Notes: generated from the sequence alone by a model not told the origin. A DNA stretch of 64,000 nucleotides from Candidatus Scalindua sp. (GCA_031316155.1 JALDRB010000005.1:186001-250000); one strand, 5' to 3'. Positions 1-10,509 are shown, counted from the first letter of the stretch. A program made the numbers and translations.

Positions 1-1
1 G

Positions 2-817
2 CAGATTGCGCACTCCTTTGCTGATAGTGGCAACAGAGATACTTCATATATCTCCCCGGAAAGATTAATACATCTTACATTACAAAACGGATGCAAGGGT
101 ATTTCATGGACTTACAATGAGCCGACAATCTGGATAGAATACGCTATTGACTGTGCAAAACTGGCAAAAGTAAAAGGACTCTACACTGTTTTTGTAACAA
201 ACGGCTATATTGAATTGGAAGCTTTGGATGCTATCGGTCCTTATTTAGATGCCTATCGGGTTGACATTAAGGGGTTTGATGATTATACGGGAAATCAAAC
301 TCCAGAAACTGAAATTGAAAAAAGTTCAAAATTGCAAGATTCCAGATATTGCTTTTATAGAAAGGTTGCAAACGTAAAGAGCGTCAAACCAATCTTAGAT
401 GCTACCATCAGAGCAAAATCAAAATGGAACATGCATGTGGAAATAATCACCAACATAGTTCCCGGCTTTAATGATAACCCTGAAGAATTACATGAGATTG
501 CTCGCTGGATAGTAAAAAACCTTGGAGAGGAAACTCCATGGCATTTGAGTAGGTTCTATCCATATCTTGATTTGTCAAATGTGCCGCAGACCCCAATTCC
601 CACACTCGAGTTAGCGAGAGAAATAGGGGTAAGAGCAGGACTTAAATTTGTCTATACAGGAAACGTCCCTGGTCACAAGTGGGAAAATACCTACTGCCAG
701 GATTGCGGGGAGCTATTGATTAAAAGGGCAGATTTTTCGGTAATAACTTCTGTGTTAGAGAACGGAAAGTGTCCGAAATGTGGCTGCAAGATTCCAATCG
801 TTGGAAATTTTAATTAG
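2..817 (+). CDS. amrS: AmmeMemoRadiSam-type radical SAM protein, 5' truncated by window edge
   Basis: The reading frame is open from base 2 to the TAG at 815-817, so the N-terminal part with the CxxxCxxC cluster motif lies outside the window. What remains reads like the second half of an AmmeMemoRadiSam (COG1180/PflA-like) enzyme: GISWTYNEPTIW near the window start, VDIKGF, a PGFNDN segment, HLSRFYPY, and a C-terminal zinc-ribbon-like pair CQDCG and CPKCGC. Members of this family use SAM and a 4Fe-4S cluster; their physiological substrate is poorly defined, and partners AmrA and AmrB are not visible here. The next gene follows after a short gap. Assignment is from motif recall and gene order only. 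Confidence 0.8.
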   Translation, partial: QIAHSFADSGNRDTSYISPERLIHLTLQNGCKGISWTYNEPTIWIEYAIDCAKLAKVKGLYTVFVTNGYIELEALDAIGPYLDAYRVDIKGFDDYTGNQTPETEIEKSSKLQDSRYCFYRKVANVKSVKPILDATIRAKSKWNMHVEIITNIVPGFNDNPEELHEIARWIVKNLGEETPWHLSRFYPYLDLSNVPQTPIPTLELAREIGVRAGLKFVYTGNVPGHKWENTYCQDCGELLIKRADFSVITSVLENGKCPKCGCKIPIVGNFN

Positions 818-857
818 ACATTTTATATTTTTTACACCAATAAATCTAAACTTACCC

Positions 858-1661
858 ATGTCAAAGTTACAACCAATCATAACACTGATAACCGATTTTG
901 GTACGCAAGACGGATATGTTGGAGTGATGAAGGGAATTATTGCTGGAATTAATCCATCAGCAACCATAATCGACATCAGTAATACTATAGAAGCTCAAAA
1001 CATTTTTCAAGCTGCTTATGTTCTTAACAGTTCATATAAATATTTCCCCAAAGGCACAATACATGTAGTTGTTGTAGATCCCGGAGTAGGGAGTGAGAGA
1101 AAAATTCTCTGTCTTAAAACAGCTGATTATTTTTTTCTTGCTCCCGACAACGGTGCATTATCATTTATAGCAGCTATTGAAAAATCTCATTCTGTCTTGG
1201 AAGTAACCAACAAGGAGTTTTTTTTACCAGAAATCAGCAATACGTTTCATGGTCGTGACATCTTTGCTCCCGTTGCTGCGCATCTTTCAAAAGGAATTAA
1301 TCACAAGAAACTGGGCAACACCATTGACGAGATGCAAAAAATTGATCTACCAAAACCGATTCGTTCAACAGATGGTGTTTTAACAGGTGAAGTTATTTAC
1401 GTGGACTACTTTGGTAATCTTATTACTAATATTACGGGTAAAACCATCAATCGCATCAAGGTAAAGTCTCGAAAACTGGTAATTGTTGCCGGAGGAGAAA
1501 AAATACATACGCTTAGTAACTCGTATACTGACGTAAATGACAAAGAGGTCTTAGCAATCATTGGAAGTACCGGCTTTCTTGAGATATCGGTAAATAAGGG
1601 TAGCGCCAAGGATGTTTTACATTTAAAGAAGGGAGATAAGTTAGTATTAGGGTATGAATAA
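858..1661 (+). CDS. SAM hydrolase (DUF62, SAM hydroxide adenosyltransferase family)
   Basis: Product of about 267 residues. It starts MSKLQPIITLITDFG, where the ITDFGTQDGYVG motif carries the N-terminal Asp typical of DUF62 enzymes. VVVDPGVGSER, LAPDNGALS and FHGRDIFAPVAAHL follow, supplying the Arg/His residues associated with water activation. Family enzymes split SAM into adenosine and methionine; halogenases of the same fold are distinguished by local loops I cannot judge, so hydrolysis is the default call. An upstream in-frame ATG at 780 would overlap the previous gene by 38 bases, so the ATG at 858 is preferred. It sits among SAM-consuming genes. Confidence 0.85.
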   Translation: MSKLQPIITLITDFGTQDGYVGVMKGIIAGINPSATIIDISNTIEAQNIFQAAYVLNSSYKYFPKGTIHVVVVDPGVGSERKILCLKTADYFFLAPDNGALSFIAAIEKSHSVLEVTNKEFFLPEISNTFHGRDIFAPVAAHLSKGINHKKLGNTIDEMQKIDLPKPIRSTDGVLTGEVIYVDYFGNLITNITGKTINRIKVKSRKLVIVAGGEKIHTLSNSYTDVNDKEVLAIIGSTGFLEISVNKGSAKDVLHLKKGDKLVLGYE

Positions 1662-1683
1662 ATTGACGAATAGAGTAAGCTAG

Positions 1684-2391
<708 letters not shown>

Positions 2392-2531
2392 GCAAGACGG
2401 TAAAATTGTTACTCTTGACAAAACATACAGACTGCAGGCAAAACGTAATTGACTTTTTTCAGGGTACTTGTTACTATATCGCCCATATTACGCATTTCGA
2501 AAGCCATAAATATACTAAGGAGTTTTTTTTT

Positions 2532-3503
2532 ATGGGAATTGATACCATTTTAGAACCTATTCAGGAACAGATGTGCGAGACCGAAGAACGTCTTTACAAA
2601 GACATTTCTTCACAAGATAAACACCTTGCAGATCTGGTTCTTCATATTAGCAAGATTAAGGGTAAGAGGTTTCGCCCTGCATTATTGTTGCTCTCAGGCA
2701 AGTGTGCGGGTACATTTGTACCACAGCATATCGACTTGGCAATAGTTGTAGAACTCATTCATACCGCAACGCTGGTCCATGATGATATTATTGATGAGGC
2801 TGTGGTCAGAAGGCATGTGGAAACTATCAATTCAAAATGGGGTAGAGAGATTTCTATCCTATTTGGAGACTATCTTTTTTCAAGAGCCTACACGATACTC
2901 TCATCTCTGGATTCACAGATAGCTACCCTGATCGTTTCTCAAACAATAAACATATTGTGCGAAGGAGAAATCGTTCAACTCTTAAAACGTCATAATCCTG
3001 ATGTAACAGAATCAGAATATTTAAGCATTATAGAACGTAAGACTGCTGCCTTATGTGCTGCCAGTTGTAAATTGGGCGCTATTTTTTCAGGTGCAAATAA
3101 AAATTTGTCAGAGGCTCTCACAAACTACGGTTTAAAATTAGGGATTGCATTCCAAATAATAGACGACTGTTTAGATGTTATAGGAAACGAAGATGAAGTG
3201 GGAAAGACCCTGAACACAGATATCGAAAGCGGAAAACTGACACTTCCCTTAATTAGATTGGTAAATGTTTTACCTTCAAATCGTAAAGCAAGTGTGTGCA
3301 AGCTTATCTTCCAGAATAATGGGAATAACACAAAGGCTGCGATAGTTGACCTGCTTGAAGAACATGAGGCTATGGATTATGCTTACGAAAGTGCAAGGCA
3401 AATGGTAAAAAAAGCACAAGACGAAATATCCTTCATACCAGATACGGTTTTTAAAACAGCCCTCCTGGAGTTAGGTGATTACGTAATTAATCGACAAAGA
3501 TAG
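2532..3503 (+). CDS. Long-chain trans-polyprenyl diphosphate synthase
   Basis: About 323 residues from the ATG at 2532, which has AAGGAG at 2517-2522 at good spacing. A longer frame back to 2406 has no such site and adds 42 atypical residues. Both aspartate-rich Mg-binding motifs are present: DDIID at residues 84-88 and DDCLD at 211-215, plus KRFRP near 45. The enzyme condenses isopentenyl diphosphate units into an octaprenyl- or heptaprenyl-type chain, probably for the menaquinone tail. Chain length cannot be read from motifs alone. No quinone genes are adjacent apart from the unrelated cofactor genes upstream. Confidence 0.9.
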   Translation: MGIDTILEPIQEQMCETEERLYKDISSQDKHLADLVLHISKIKGKRFRPALLLLSGKCAGTFVPQHIDLAIVVELIHTATLVHDDIIDEAVVRRHVETINSKWGREISILFGDYLFSRAYTILSSLDSQIATLIVSQTINILCEGEIVQLLKRHNPDVTESEYLSIIERKTAALCAASCKLGAIFSGANKNLSEALTNYGLKLGIAFQIIDDCLDVIGNEDEVGKTLNTDIESGKLTLPLIRLVNVLPSNRKASVCKLIFQNNGNNTKAAIVDLLEEHEAMDYAYESARQMVKKAQDEISFIPDTVFKTALLELGDYVINRQR

Positions 3504-3565
3504 ATTTCTCTCTTTTTTTGTCCCAACCTCCCACCCAGAAAATAACCATTTTTAAGGTAAAAACC

Positions 3566-4186
3566 ATGCCAACAAGAGTAGCCATCTGTTGCTGTAGTTA
3601 TCTCTTCGGAGAAGGCATTAAACGATTTATAGAAGAATTAAAACTCGATATAAATGCCATCATCAATTACACGGACAACAAAGAAATGATCAAGGCAAAA
3701 CCGGATTTACTGATCACAGATTTCTTTTCCCTTTGCAATTTCTCTCATGAGATATCCCCCAAGCATAAGGTGCAAATCCTTCTCTTAGGAACAGGATGTC
3801 TCCCAAAGATAGAGAACCACCGCCTGAGAAAGTTTCTCTCTCAAGGCCTTATTGGTATCCTATCTCCTACAACAAATTCATCTGAATTAAAAAAAGTAAT
3901 AGAGGGGGTCATCTCAGGAGAACTTTGGATAGCGCGAAATAGATTACAAGACTTAATCCCCAGCTCAAATGGAATTGTTAACAAAAAGTCCCCTTACCTG
4001 ACCAAAAGAGAGACCGAGATAGTCAAGATGATTTGCAATGGACACTCAAACAAGGAAATAATGAAAATGCTAAACATCAGTGAACCTTCTGTCAAATCAC
4101 ACCTGAGCAGGATATACAAGAAAACAGGAGTCTCTGACAGGTTGCAACTCGCCCTCTTTGCCTCAACACAAGTGAAGTTGTATTAA
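3566..4186 (+). CDS. LuxR/NarL-type response regulator with degenerate receiver
   Basis: About 206 residues from ATG 3566; the longer frame starts at a TTG (3518) just 15 bases after the preceding stop. The N-terminal part resembles a receiver fold (VAICCCSYLFGEGIKRFIEE, then DLLITDFF) but lacks clear acidic-pocket and lysine signatures, so phosphorylation is doubtful. The C-terminal third is a clear LuxR helix-turn-helix: LTKRETEIVKMICNGHSNKEI followed by SVKSHLSRIYKKTGVSDR. It probably binds DNA as a dimer. No sensor kinase is next to it, so the target is unknown. Confidence 0.8.
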   Translation: MPTRVAICCCSYLFGEGIKRFIEELKLDINAIINYTDNKEMIKAKPDLLITDFFSLCNFSHEISPKHKVQILLLGTGCLPKIENHRLRKFLSQGLIGILSPTTNSSELKKVIEGVISGELWIARNRLQDLIPSSNGIVNKKSPYLTKRETEIVKMICNGHSNKEIMKMLNISEPSVKSHLSRIYKKTGVSDRLQLALFASTQVKLY

Positions 4187-4345
4187 GTCAGATGTGTCAG
4201 AAAAGAATAAAATGTCTTTCTTAATTCTAACATAAGAAATGTTCATCCAAATCCTGTCCTGACTTATATTTTATCAAAAAGATATAAAACCAGAACAACC
4301 CTTTCTAACAAAAGAATACCTTGCAAGAGATAAATATTTAAATTT

Positions 4346-4588
4346 TTGAAAGAACAAAAACGTATTAAGAATGAGCTGAAGTACAACAATTGGGATGAAT
4401 TAGCCACTGGTGGACGTCGTTATTGGTAAGATATTGTGGGACGATTGGGTTGGATTGCACGTTACGTCAAGATAGTAGATGTTAAAGAAAATACAATTCG
4501 TTTTTATCAAGAAATATACGATGAAAATAGTAAATTAATCGAAATTCACCACAAATATCGAGAAAATAAAGGCCATCGAAAAGTTTAG
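4346..4588 (+). pseudogene. Broken small protein of a toxin-antitoxin-like pair (in-frame TAA)
   Basis: Reading from TTG 4346 gives a protein-like frame containing NNWDELATGGRRYW, then TAA at 4427-4429, then DIVGRLGWIARYVKIVDV and on to TAG 4586-4588. The frame stays the same on both sides of the stop, so a single base change (for example TAT to TAA) explains the break. I recall similar small proteins paired with the downstream family in cyanobacteria, but cannot name the domain with certainty. The stop of this frame overlaps the AGGAGG site of the next gene, as expected of an operon partner. Confidence 0.55.
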
Positions 4589-4600
4589 GAGGAACTAATT

Positions 4601-4876
4601 ATGAAACTAGTTACATATAAGATCGTTGCCGAGAAATTAACATTATATTTGCATCATGAACTAGAACTTGCAGAATTAGTTGATTGGGCAGAAAATATTA
4701 TGATGGATGTTGATTTCGAGGAGGAAAACCATGATACATTACGTAATATTGTAAGCCGATTGGGTGCTGCGGATGTTAAAGCGTTTGCGTTAACCTGGGA
4801 GGAATGTGAGCAATTTCTCAATCAGCTAGGTTATTCAGTATTATTCTACCCGTCTTTGTCCCGCCATAGATGCTGA
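4601..4876 (+). CDS. Small acidic protein, likely partner of the broken upstream gene
   Basis: 91 residues with a strong AGGAGG at 4587-4592 before ATG 4601. The sequence is helical and acidic (HHELELAELVDWAENIMMDVDFEEE), with no membrane segment or known catalytic motif. It follows the interrupted frame at 4346-4588 by 12 bases, an arrangement typical of toxin-antitoxin or small regulatory pairs. I recognise the pairing but not a named family; antitoxin identity is inference. If it is an antitoxin, loss of the partner would leave it as a relic. Confidence 0.55.
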   Translation: MKLVTYKIVAEKLTLYLHHELELAELVDWAENIMMDVDFEEENHDTLRNIVSRLGAADVKAFALTWEECEQFLNQLGYSVLFYPSLSRHRC

Positions 4877-4940
4877 AGGCTTCTGCAATAAAATACTTAT
4901 TGAAATGAAGGTTATCATAATCTATACACTGTTTTATTTG

Positions 4941-5168
4941 TTATTGTTCAAAACTGTATACGGGGACTTCAATTGTTTTTGCGGGCTTAAACTCTTCTTT
5001 AGTATATTTTAAAAGCTTATCTGTGACTTTTGGAGAATATGTTTTTTCACCACAAGATTTGCAAACCTCAGCAGGAACTTCTTCAACAAAAAGATATTTA
5101 TTATCATCTTCATAATGAAATGTAACATTTCTTTTTTCTAATTTACCTCCACAAAATACACATTTCAT
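4941..5168 (-). CDS. YgiT/MqsA-type zinc-finger antitoxin
   Basis: 75 residues. It begins MKCVFCGGKLEKR and continues to VPAEVCKSCGEKTYS, so two CxxC pairs form the zinc finger of the YgiT-type (MqsA N-terminal) family. A VTDKLLKY segment follows, but there is no full helix-turn-helix, as in the short forms usually found beside DUF4258 toxins. It lies 5 bases downstream of the DUF4258 gene on the same strand, making a toxin-first module. The antitoxin role comes from family knowledge; autoregulation is probable but no operator was identified. Confidence 0.75.
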   Translation of the reverse strand: MKCVFCGGKLEKRNVTFHYEDDNKYLFVEEVPAEVCKSCGEKTYSPKVTDKLLKYTKEEFKPAKTIEVPVYSFEQ

Positions 5169-5173
5169 AAAAT

Positions 5174-5473
5174 TTACCTCCTTATTTTATAATCAATCCA
5201 TTCTTTTGGATCTGGATCATATGTTGTAATAATTAAAACTGCTGGTGGAATAGATAATTGAACATGTAAATTTCTTCTGTTTTCAGTTTTTCCATATATT
5301 AGACAGCTTGGAGAATATTTATCATACGGATATTCTTCAATAATCTCTCCATTTATTAACGCATATTCAATCTCATTTCTGGTTATTGACCTTTTTATCA
5401 TTTGTTTTACTGCGTGGTCAGAAAAACGATATATGCCTTTAAGTATTTTATCTTGAATTGGCTTAATTTCCAT
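5174..5473 (-). CDS. DUF4258 protein, probable mRNA-interferase-like toxin
   Basis: 99 residues with the DUF4258 pattern: YRFSDHAVKQMIKRSITRNEIEYALINGEIIEEYP split over the first half, then SCLIYG and, near the end, VLIITTYDPDPKEWIDY. The HA...QM..R segment and the closing TxYxPdPxxW are typical of this BrnT/MqsR-like group. Both genes of the module look intact, unlike most of the neighbouring accessory genes. Toxicity has not been shown from sequence; the assignment rests on the family and the adjacent zinc-finger partner. Confidence 0.7.
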   Translation of the reverse strand: MEIKPIQDKILKGIYRFSDHAVKQMIKRSITRNEIEYALINGEIIEEYPYDKYSPSCLIYGKTENRRNLHVQLSIPPAVLIITTYDPDPKEWIDYKIRR

Positions 5474-6363
5474 TAATATTCTTAAGTAATTTCTGTTGCA
5501 GATGGGGATTTATGTGTAATTTCGAAAAACAGCTTCCCACAACAGAAGCTAACTATTATCTGATTAATTACCCTGGGGGATTAGGATTCCCCCATATTAT
5601 TACGTTTTCTCGCTTGGTATTCCAGCTAATTTTGGTAACAAGTATCTTATTTTTTAAACACAAGCTACCAACTCTTTAGACAGGATTAAGGAGATGATCT
5701 GGATGACAAGCAATCTTGTAAATCCGGTCTATCTTGTCAAAAATGCTTCTTCGTTTCGAGAGTCACTTGTACATTTCCAATTTCCCCCTCCTGAATAAGG
5801 ACTGTTAAAACATAGCAAAACCATATGATAATAGTACACCGTAGGCGTAAAGTAATTATTTTTAGAAAGTAAACTCCATTGTAATTTCGATCGATGCATC
5901 TCTAGGGGATAAATGATGAAATTTTCTGAATAGCTTTGAACTTTGTTGGGAAAAATAATCTCCTACAAAATTTTTTCGTTGCGCCTGCCCTGTGAAATCA
6001 GAAGAAATTTCACCAGGTGGCTTTGCGGTGGACTGAACTCCGACGATTATTATTTTCATAGATATAATCCCCACAAAATGCAACTATAGTTACTTTTCTA
6101 TGATACTAAAGTTGCACATTTTATGCAACTAAAGATCCCCCAAAATGCAACTATTGTCTATATTGTTTTTTCCCCGAATAAGTAGTAATATAATAACATT
6201 AATTTGTATTGTTGCATGAGAGCTGTGAGCAGAAAAGAGCTATATTAATAAAATTCCGGTAAAATCGAGATACATAAACACAAAAGTTTAGGACACAAAT
6301 GTTAACTTGCCGTGAAAGAACGATGTCGTGAAAGAACGATGTAATGAAAAGGATGGTAAAAGT
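5474..6363. other. Intergenic region with direct repeats, no supported gene
   Basis: About 890 bases without a convincing gene. A 73-codon minus frame at 5862-6083 has no recognisable features. Two near-identical copies of ATCCCCACAAAATGCAAC and its variant lie at 6067-6087 and 6134-6153, with another ATGCAACTAAAG between them. These could be operator-like iterons for the gene at 6364, but that is speculation. Confidence 0.4.
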
Positions 6364-6891
6364 ATGTTTAATCGAAAGACTGAAACAGGAAAGTTTAATA
6401 GTGTTATTATTCTCTTACTTATGTCTTTGTTTGTTATTTCAACATTGCTTTTAGAAGAGAAGGCATTTGGAAATGCCAAAAAGGACACGGAGGAACAGTC
6501 GGGCTTTGAACTCACAGTAAAAGACGATTTAATATCTCTCAGTGCAAAAGATGCCTCCTTGAAAGAGATTATGAAGGAGATGGGAAGGAAGATGGTTGTC
6601 GACGTAGTTGGTAATATCCCTGAAGAGGAGAAGGTCAGTGTTGAGTTTAATGGACTATCATTAACTGATGCACTGGAGAAACTAAGCTCAAACTATGGCT
6701 ACCAAATGGATTCAGAAAAGGGAGAAAACATCGCGAAGATTATTGTTCTGCCAAAGAGGAAAGAAACTGCAACAGTAGGAATTACCGCTAAAGAGTCTGA
6801 AATTCAGGAAAGAGAGAGTAAGGAATCCAACCGACCAGAACCATTTAAGTTCGAGTTTGATCCCTCGGAATTTATGGAGAAAGGAGAATAG
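6364..6891 (+). CDS. Secreted STN-like (secretin/TonB short N-terminal) domain protein
   Basis: 175 residues from ATG 6364. A basic N-terminus and hydrophobic stretch (SVIILLLMSLFVISTLLLE) form a signal peptide or anchor. The middle has the STN pattern: LISLSAKDASLKEIMKEMG, then VSVEFNGLSLTDALEKLSSNYGY, a beta-alpha-beta unit found at the N-terminus of secretins, TonB receptors and anti-sigma regulators. The tail is charged, ending KFEFDPSEFMEKGE. No secretin or TonB partner is adjacent. A truncated paralogue lies at 11472-11696, beyond both IS elements. The function is unknown; a periplasmic signalling or scaffold role is a guess. Confidence 0.65.
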   Translation: MFNRKTETGKFNSVIILLLMSLFVISTLLLEEKAFGNAKKDTEEQSGFELTVKDDLISLSAKDASLKEIMKEMGRKMVVDVVGNIPEEEKVSVEFNGLSLTDALEKLSSNYGYQMDSEKGENIAKIIVLPKRKETATVGITAKESEIQERESKESNRPEPFKFEFDPSEFMEKGE

Positions 6892-7013
6892 AGAAAAAAT
6901 GGGTTTTTTATTACTAATACTTAAATGTACAGGTTTAGCATCTTAGTGGTGTGGCCTTTAAAAAAGAAATCTTAACTTTTTGTATATTTGAAACTGCTAA
7001 TAAAATAAAATGA

Positions 7014-7913
7014 TTATTCAGAAAAAGTAATGGTGTTTGAGGATAAACAATCATACATCAGGCGATCAAAAAGTTGGTTTTGCCAAAAACGCCTGTTAAA
7101 ACGATAACAAAATTCAGACAAATAACGATGCAGATATTTTAAACTAATGCCGTGATGAGTTCCTCTTAATACGGATTTACAATTAGCAATAAGAATATGC
7201 ACCCAGGGAAGAACCTTTGATGCATTTTTAGGATTGCCGAGAGTTCTTCTGTCGTGTTTTAAGTTCTGCTTTTTAATAGCATGGTATGAAGGCCATCCAT
7301 CTGTTTTAATCTGAGAATCAGGGTGGATATTCTTTTGCACTACAGATGAAACGTTTTTGCTATCTACACCAGAGACAACGTTCATAATAGCAAAAACAGG
7401 TTTCGCTCGTTCATTTACATTTACTGATACTATTACACAGCTCTTTTTACTTGCACCGCGTCCCCGTTTGCCGGTTGCACGGGACTTGCCAAAATATGCA
7501 TCGTCCATTTCAATGAGGCTTCCCAGCTTATAGCTGGCATCACGGTCAGCCATTGCTTTTCTGATCTTGTGTGCCATAAGCCAGGCGGTCTTGTAAGATT
7601 TAATTTGTAATAGTTTCTGTAAACCCAATACTGAGTAACTGTTCTTAGTTTGTGATAAGAGATAAATCATCCAAAATCATTTACGAAAAGGTGTTCTCGT
7701 CTTGTGAAAGATAGTGCGTGAAGTTACTGACAACTGGTAGCTACATTGTTTGCACTGATAATTGTGACGACTTTTTATAAAATAGTATTCATTGTTACCA
7801 CATTTTGGGCATACAAAACCATTGTGACAACGCTGTTTCATGAGATATTTTAAACACTTGTTTTCCGTGGAAAACTTCTTTTGAAATTGAAAAAAATCTA
7901 TTGAATGGTACAT
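7014..7913 (-). mobile_element. IS1595-family (ISXO2-like) transposase split by an in-frame TGA
   Basis: Two reading frames, 7677-7913 and 7014-7670, are in the same phase, separated only by TGA at 7677-7679. The N-terminal part has the zinc ribbon CPKCGNN...CKQCSYQ; the C-terminal part has the DDE-type core EMDDAYFG, KTDGWPSYH and the tail YLSEFCYRFNRRFW. The expected residue at the break is Trp (TGG), so one substitution would restore it. Terminal inverted repeats are unclear: an inverted pair GCAGAACCT / AGGTTCTGC occurs at 7917-7983 upstream of the start, but I found no matching left end. The element is probably inactive. Confidence 0.8.
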
Positions 7914-8205
7914 AGCAGAACCTCCTTTCTTCTATTGTTTTAGTTTATTTATTAAAACAATAAATATTGTCATAAGGTTCTGCAAAATCAGTCTTTCGAT
8001 AGTATTTTCTGCACTAAGTAAACAATCGTATAAAATAAAAACGTGATTTAGGTCGGTATGTATTAATAGCTAATGTTTAATTAACAACTCAAAAAATAAC
8101 TTAACTTTTTTTCAGAAGGAGGACAAAATGAAAGTACAATTACAATTTTTTTACAATAATACATTGTTTTTAAATCTGAGATAAGGAAAAAGGAGGGTTA
8201 TTATT

Positions 8206-9474
8206 ATGAAAGTTTCAAAAGTAACAATGTTTTTTATTATAATAGCAGCACTGTTTATAGGTGCCGCTAAAAATTGCGTCAGCGAGACATTTGGCCTTTT
8301 TGGTTTGTCAGAATCAGGCACACTTTACTGGATCGATGACTTTACAGGGAAAACTGTACGGGTAGGACAAGACGGTACCTTACAAGGTTGCAGTTGTATG
8401 GACTACAACCCAGCTGATAAAACGCTATACGGCACGTGTGAAAGTGCCGCGGGTTTTATGAATGATAACTCAGGTAAATTGATAATAATCAACTCTTTTA
8501 CAGGCGGCGTTAGTACATACAAGAGCTTCAATATACAATTAGGAGGAGACGTAACTGGTTTTTTTAATAGCATAGGGGACATATCATTTAAATCAAATGG
8601 TATTCTTTCTGCCTACCTCGCTTCTAATGATAGTGAAGTAAAAAATGACGTGGGTGAAAGAGTAGATGCCTTAGGTACGATTGATCTGAACAGTGGCCTT
8701 ACGAGTATTACTAATCAGATTACTCCGATAGGTTCGTCCGGAGTTCAACATGCGATTGCATTTTCAAAGTCAGACGTACTGTATATCTTTAGATCAGAAT
8801 TGCCTTTTGAAAATAGTAGAATGACAAATCAAGGCAGTTCTTTTAGTAATCAAGTGTGGAGTCTTACTGGCGGGGACGGCACCCCAAGAATAGTTTCGAT
8901 GGACACCAATCCTGCAACTGGAGCATTATACGGGTTGGTAACTAATGGAGGATCATCTTGTTGCATTGCCGATCTTAATATTTTGAGTAGGAGTGCAACC
9001 ATCATAGCCTCAATAAATAAAACAGACTTGAAAGCAATTGCTTGGGTACCTAGCATAGAACTTAAAAAAGATGTAGACCTTAAGCTGGATACATTATCAA
9101 CTGAGCTAAGACGGACTCTTCTAGAGGATCATAGTCATCTTTCTAATAAATGTCCAGAGACTACTACTAAAAGAATTTTTCTGATCATAGCTAAATTCAC
9201 AAACATTTCACAAAAGAACTTTGTAAATATGCACTTTGTAGTAGATAAACTCACAGGTAATAACACAGTGATAAACGTGAACCCCGGTGAATCTGGTACT
9301 GAAGGTTCAATAATCAGATTACCTACAATTCCTGGGGTAGGTATTGAGGATTGTATCCTAAATGCTGGCGAGTCCTTTACAGCGATAATCTCGATCTGTC
9401 TGGAACCTGTTGCACCTTTTTCATTCTTTGTTAAAGCCTTCGGTAACCCGATCGAGGACGGAATGTGTCAATAG
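8206..9474 (+). CDS. Secreted protein with DUF4394-like beta-propeller pattern
   Basis: 422 residues. An N-terminal signal peptide (TMFFIIIAALFIGAA) is followed by GLFGLSESGTLYWIDDFTG, and by repeated blocks of the kind MDYNPADKTLYG and MDTNPATGALYGL. That recurrence resembles the SDxNP(x)nLY repeats of DUF4394/propeller proteins. The C-terminal 110 residues are different, with paired cysteines and a probable beta-sandwich. GGAGGG precedes ATG 8206. It sits between two IS elements, apparently intact, without an operon partner. The role is unknown; it is a plausible exported surface or periplasmic protein. It may relate to the RiPP cluster downstream, but nothing in the sequence proves that. 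Confidence 0.6.
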   Translation: MKVSKVTMFFIIIAALFIGAAKNCVSETFGLFGLSESGTLYWIDDFTGKTVRVGQDGTLQGCSCMDYNPADKTLYGTCESAAGFMNDNSGKLIIINSFTGGVSTYKSFNIQLGGDVTGFFNSIGDISFKSNGILSAYLASNDSEVKNDVGERVDALGTIDLNSGLTSITNQITPIGSSGVQHAIAFSKSDVLYIFRSELPFENSRMTNQGSSFSNQVWSLTGGDGTPRIVSMDTNPATGALYGLVTNGGSSCCIADLNILSRSATIIASINKTDLKAIAWVPSIELKKDVDLKLDTLSTELRRTLLEDHSHLSNKCPETTTKRIFLIIAKFTNISQKNFVNMHFVVDKLTGNNTVINVNPGESGTEGSIIRLPTIPGVGIEDCILNAGESFTAIISICLEPVAPFSFFVKAFGNPIEDGMCQ

Positions 9475-9498
9475 AAATTAGACAAATTTTTCAAGAAT

Positions 9499-10509
9499 TT
9501 AGACTCTAACCATAGTGTTATTTTCCTGATTTGGTTTATTAATCCATACTGCTGAAGGCAAGTATGGAGGTTTTGGTGTCTTACCTTTAAATCGTGCCGG
9601 GTATTTTTTGCAAGCTATTATCAAGACACGGCTCCGTTCTTTCATAATTTGATTCGTACGTCCATAATGAACTGCTTCAGGTGTGTGCAAACCGATTCCT
9701 GAATGATAATGTTCAGTATTATACCAGGTAAAGAAATTTTTGCAGAACTGTCTGGCATCCTCAATTGAGCCGAAATTTCCAGGAAAATCCGGACGATACT
9801 TTAAGGTCTTAAACTGTGATTCAGAATAAGGATTATCATTGCTTACATAAGGCCGCGAATGGCTCTTCGTTATCCCGAGATCTGAAAGAAGGAATGTCAC
9901 CGGTTTGGATTTCATACTTGAACCACAATCAGCATGAATAACCAGTTGTTCCTGTTTTATAGCCTGTTTTTGACAGGTATCGGCGATGAGGCGTTGTGCT
10001 AAGACGGCTTATTGACAATGCGCAACCATCCAACCAACAACGTAGCAACTGAAAATATCAAGAATCACATACAGGTAGAAATATGTCCATTTTGCAGGGC
10101 CTTTGAATTTCGTTATATCCCATGACCATACTTGCTTTGGTGCCGTTGCAAGGAGTTCAGGCTTCTGATACTGAGGATGGCGTAACTGATTTCTTCGCTC
10201 AGTTACTTCGTTGTGTTTTTCAAGAATTCGATACATTGTTCTCACAGAACACAAATAAGTACCTTCATCAAGGAGCGCCGCATATATCTGGCGAGGGGCT
10301 TTATCGCAAAAACGTTCTGTATGCAAGGTGTCGAGTACATTTTGTTCTTCCAGGGAAGTTAAAGCCAGAGGTGGCCTTATGGGAGTAAGTTTTTCCGGCG
10401 TCTCTCTATTCCTATGGTAGTAATAGTTGCTTGCTCGCGGTATTCCCAATGCTTCACAAGCCGTTTTTATATGCACTTCTCTGGCGAGAGATTCAGTTGC
10501 AAGCATCAT
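9499..10509 (-). pseudogene. IS3-family orfB integrase interrupted by an in-frame TAA
   Basis: The two reading frames 10009-10509 and 9499-9915 are in the same phase; joining them through TAA at 10009-10011 gives a full-length rve integrase. Catalytic positions are visible: first Asp in WSWDITKF, second in VIHADCGSSM, Glu in NPYSESQFKTLKYRP. The stop falls in VAHCQ-stop-AVLAQRLIADT, where a Ser codon (TCA to TAA) would fit, so one substitution inactivated it. It overlaps orfA by 4 bases. Confidence 0.8.

Noticed and set aside
7014-7913. TGA read as tryptophan (recoded genetic code) in the IS1595 transposase
   Set aside because: Neighbouring interruptions use TAA and TAG as well, and TGA is used as a normal stop (for example phnW). 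Simple nonsense mutation is more economical.
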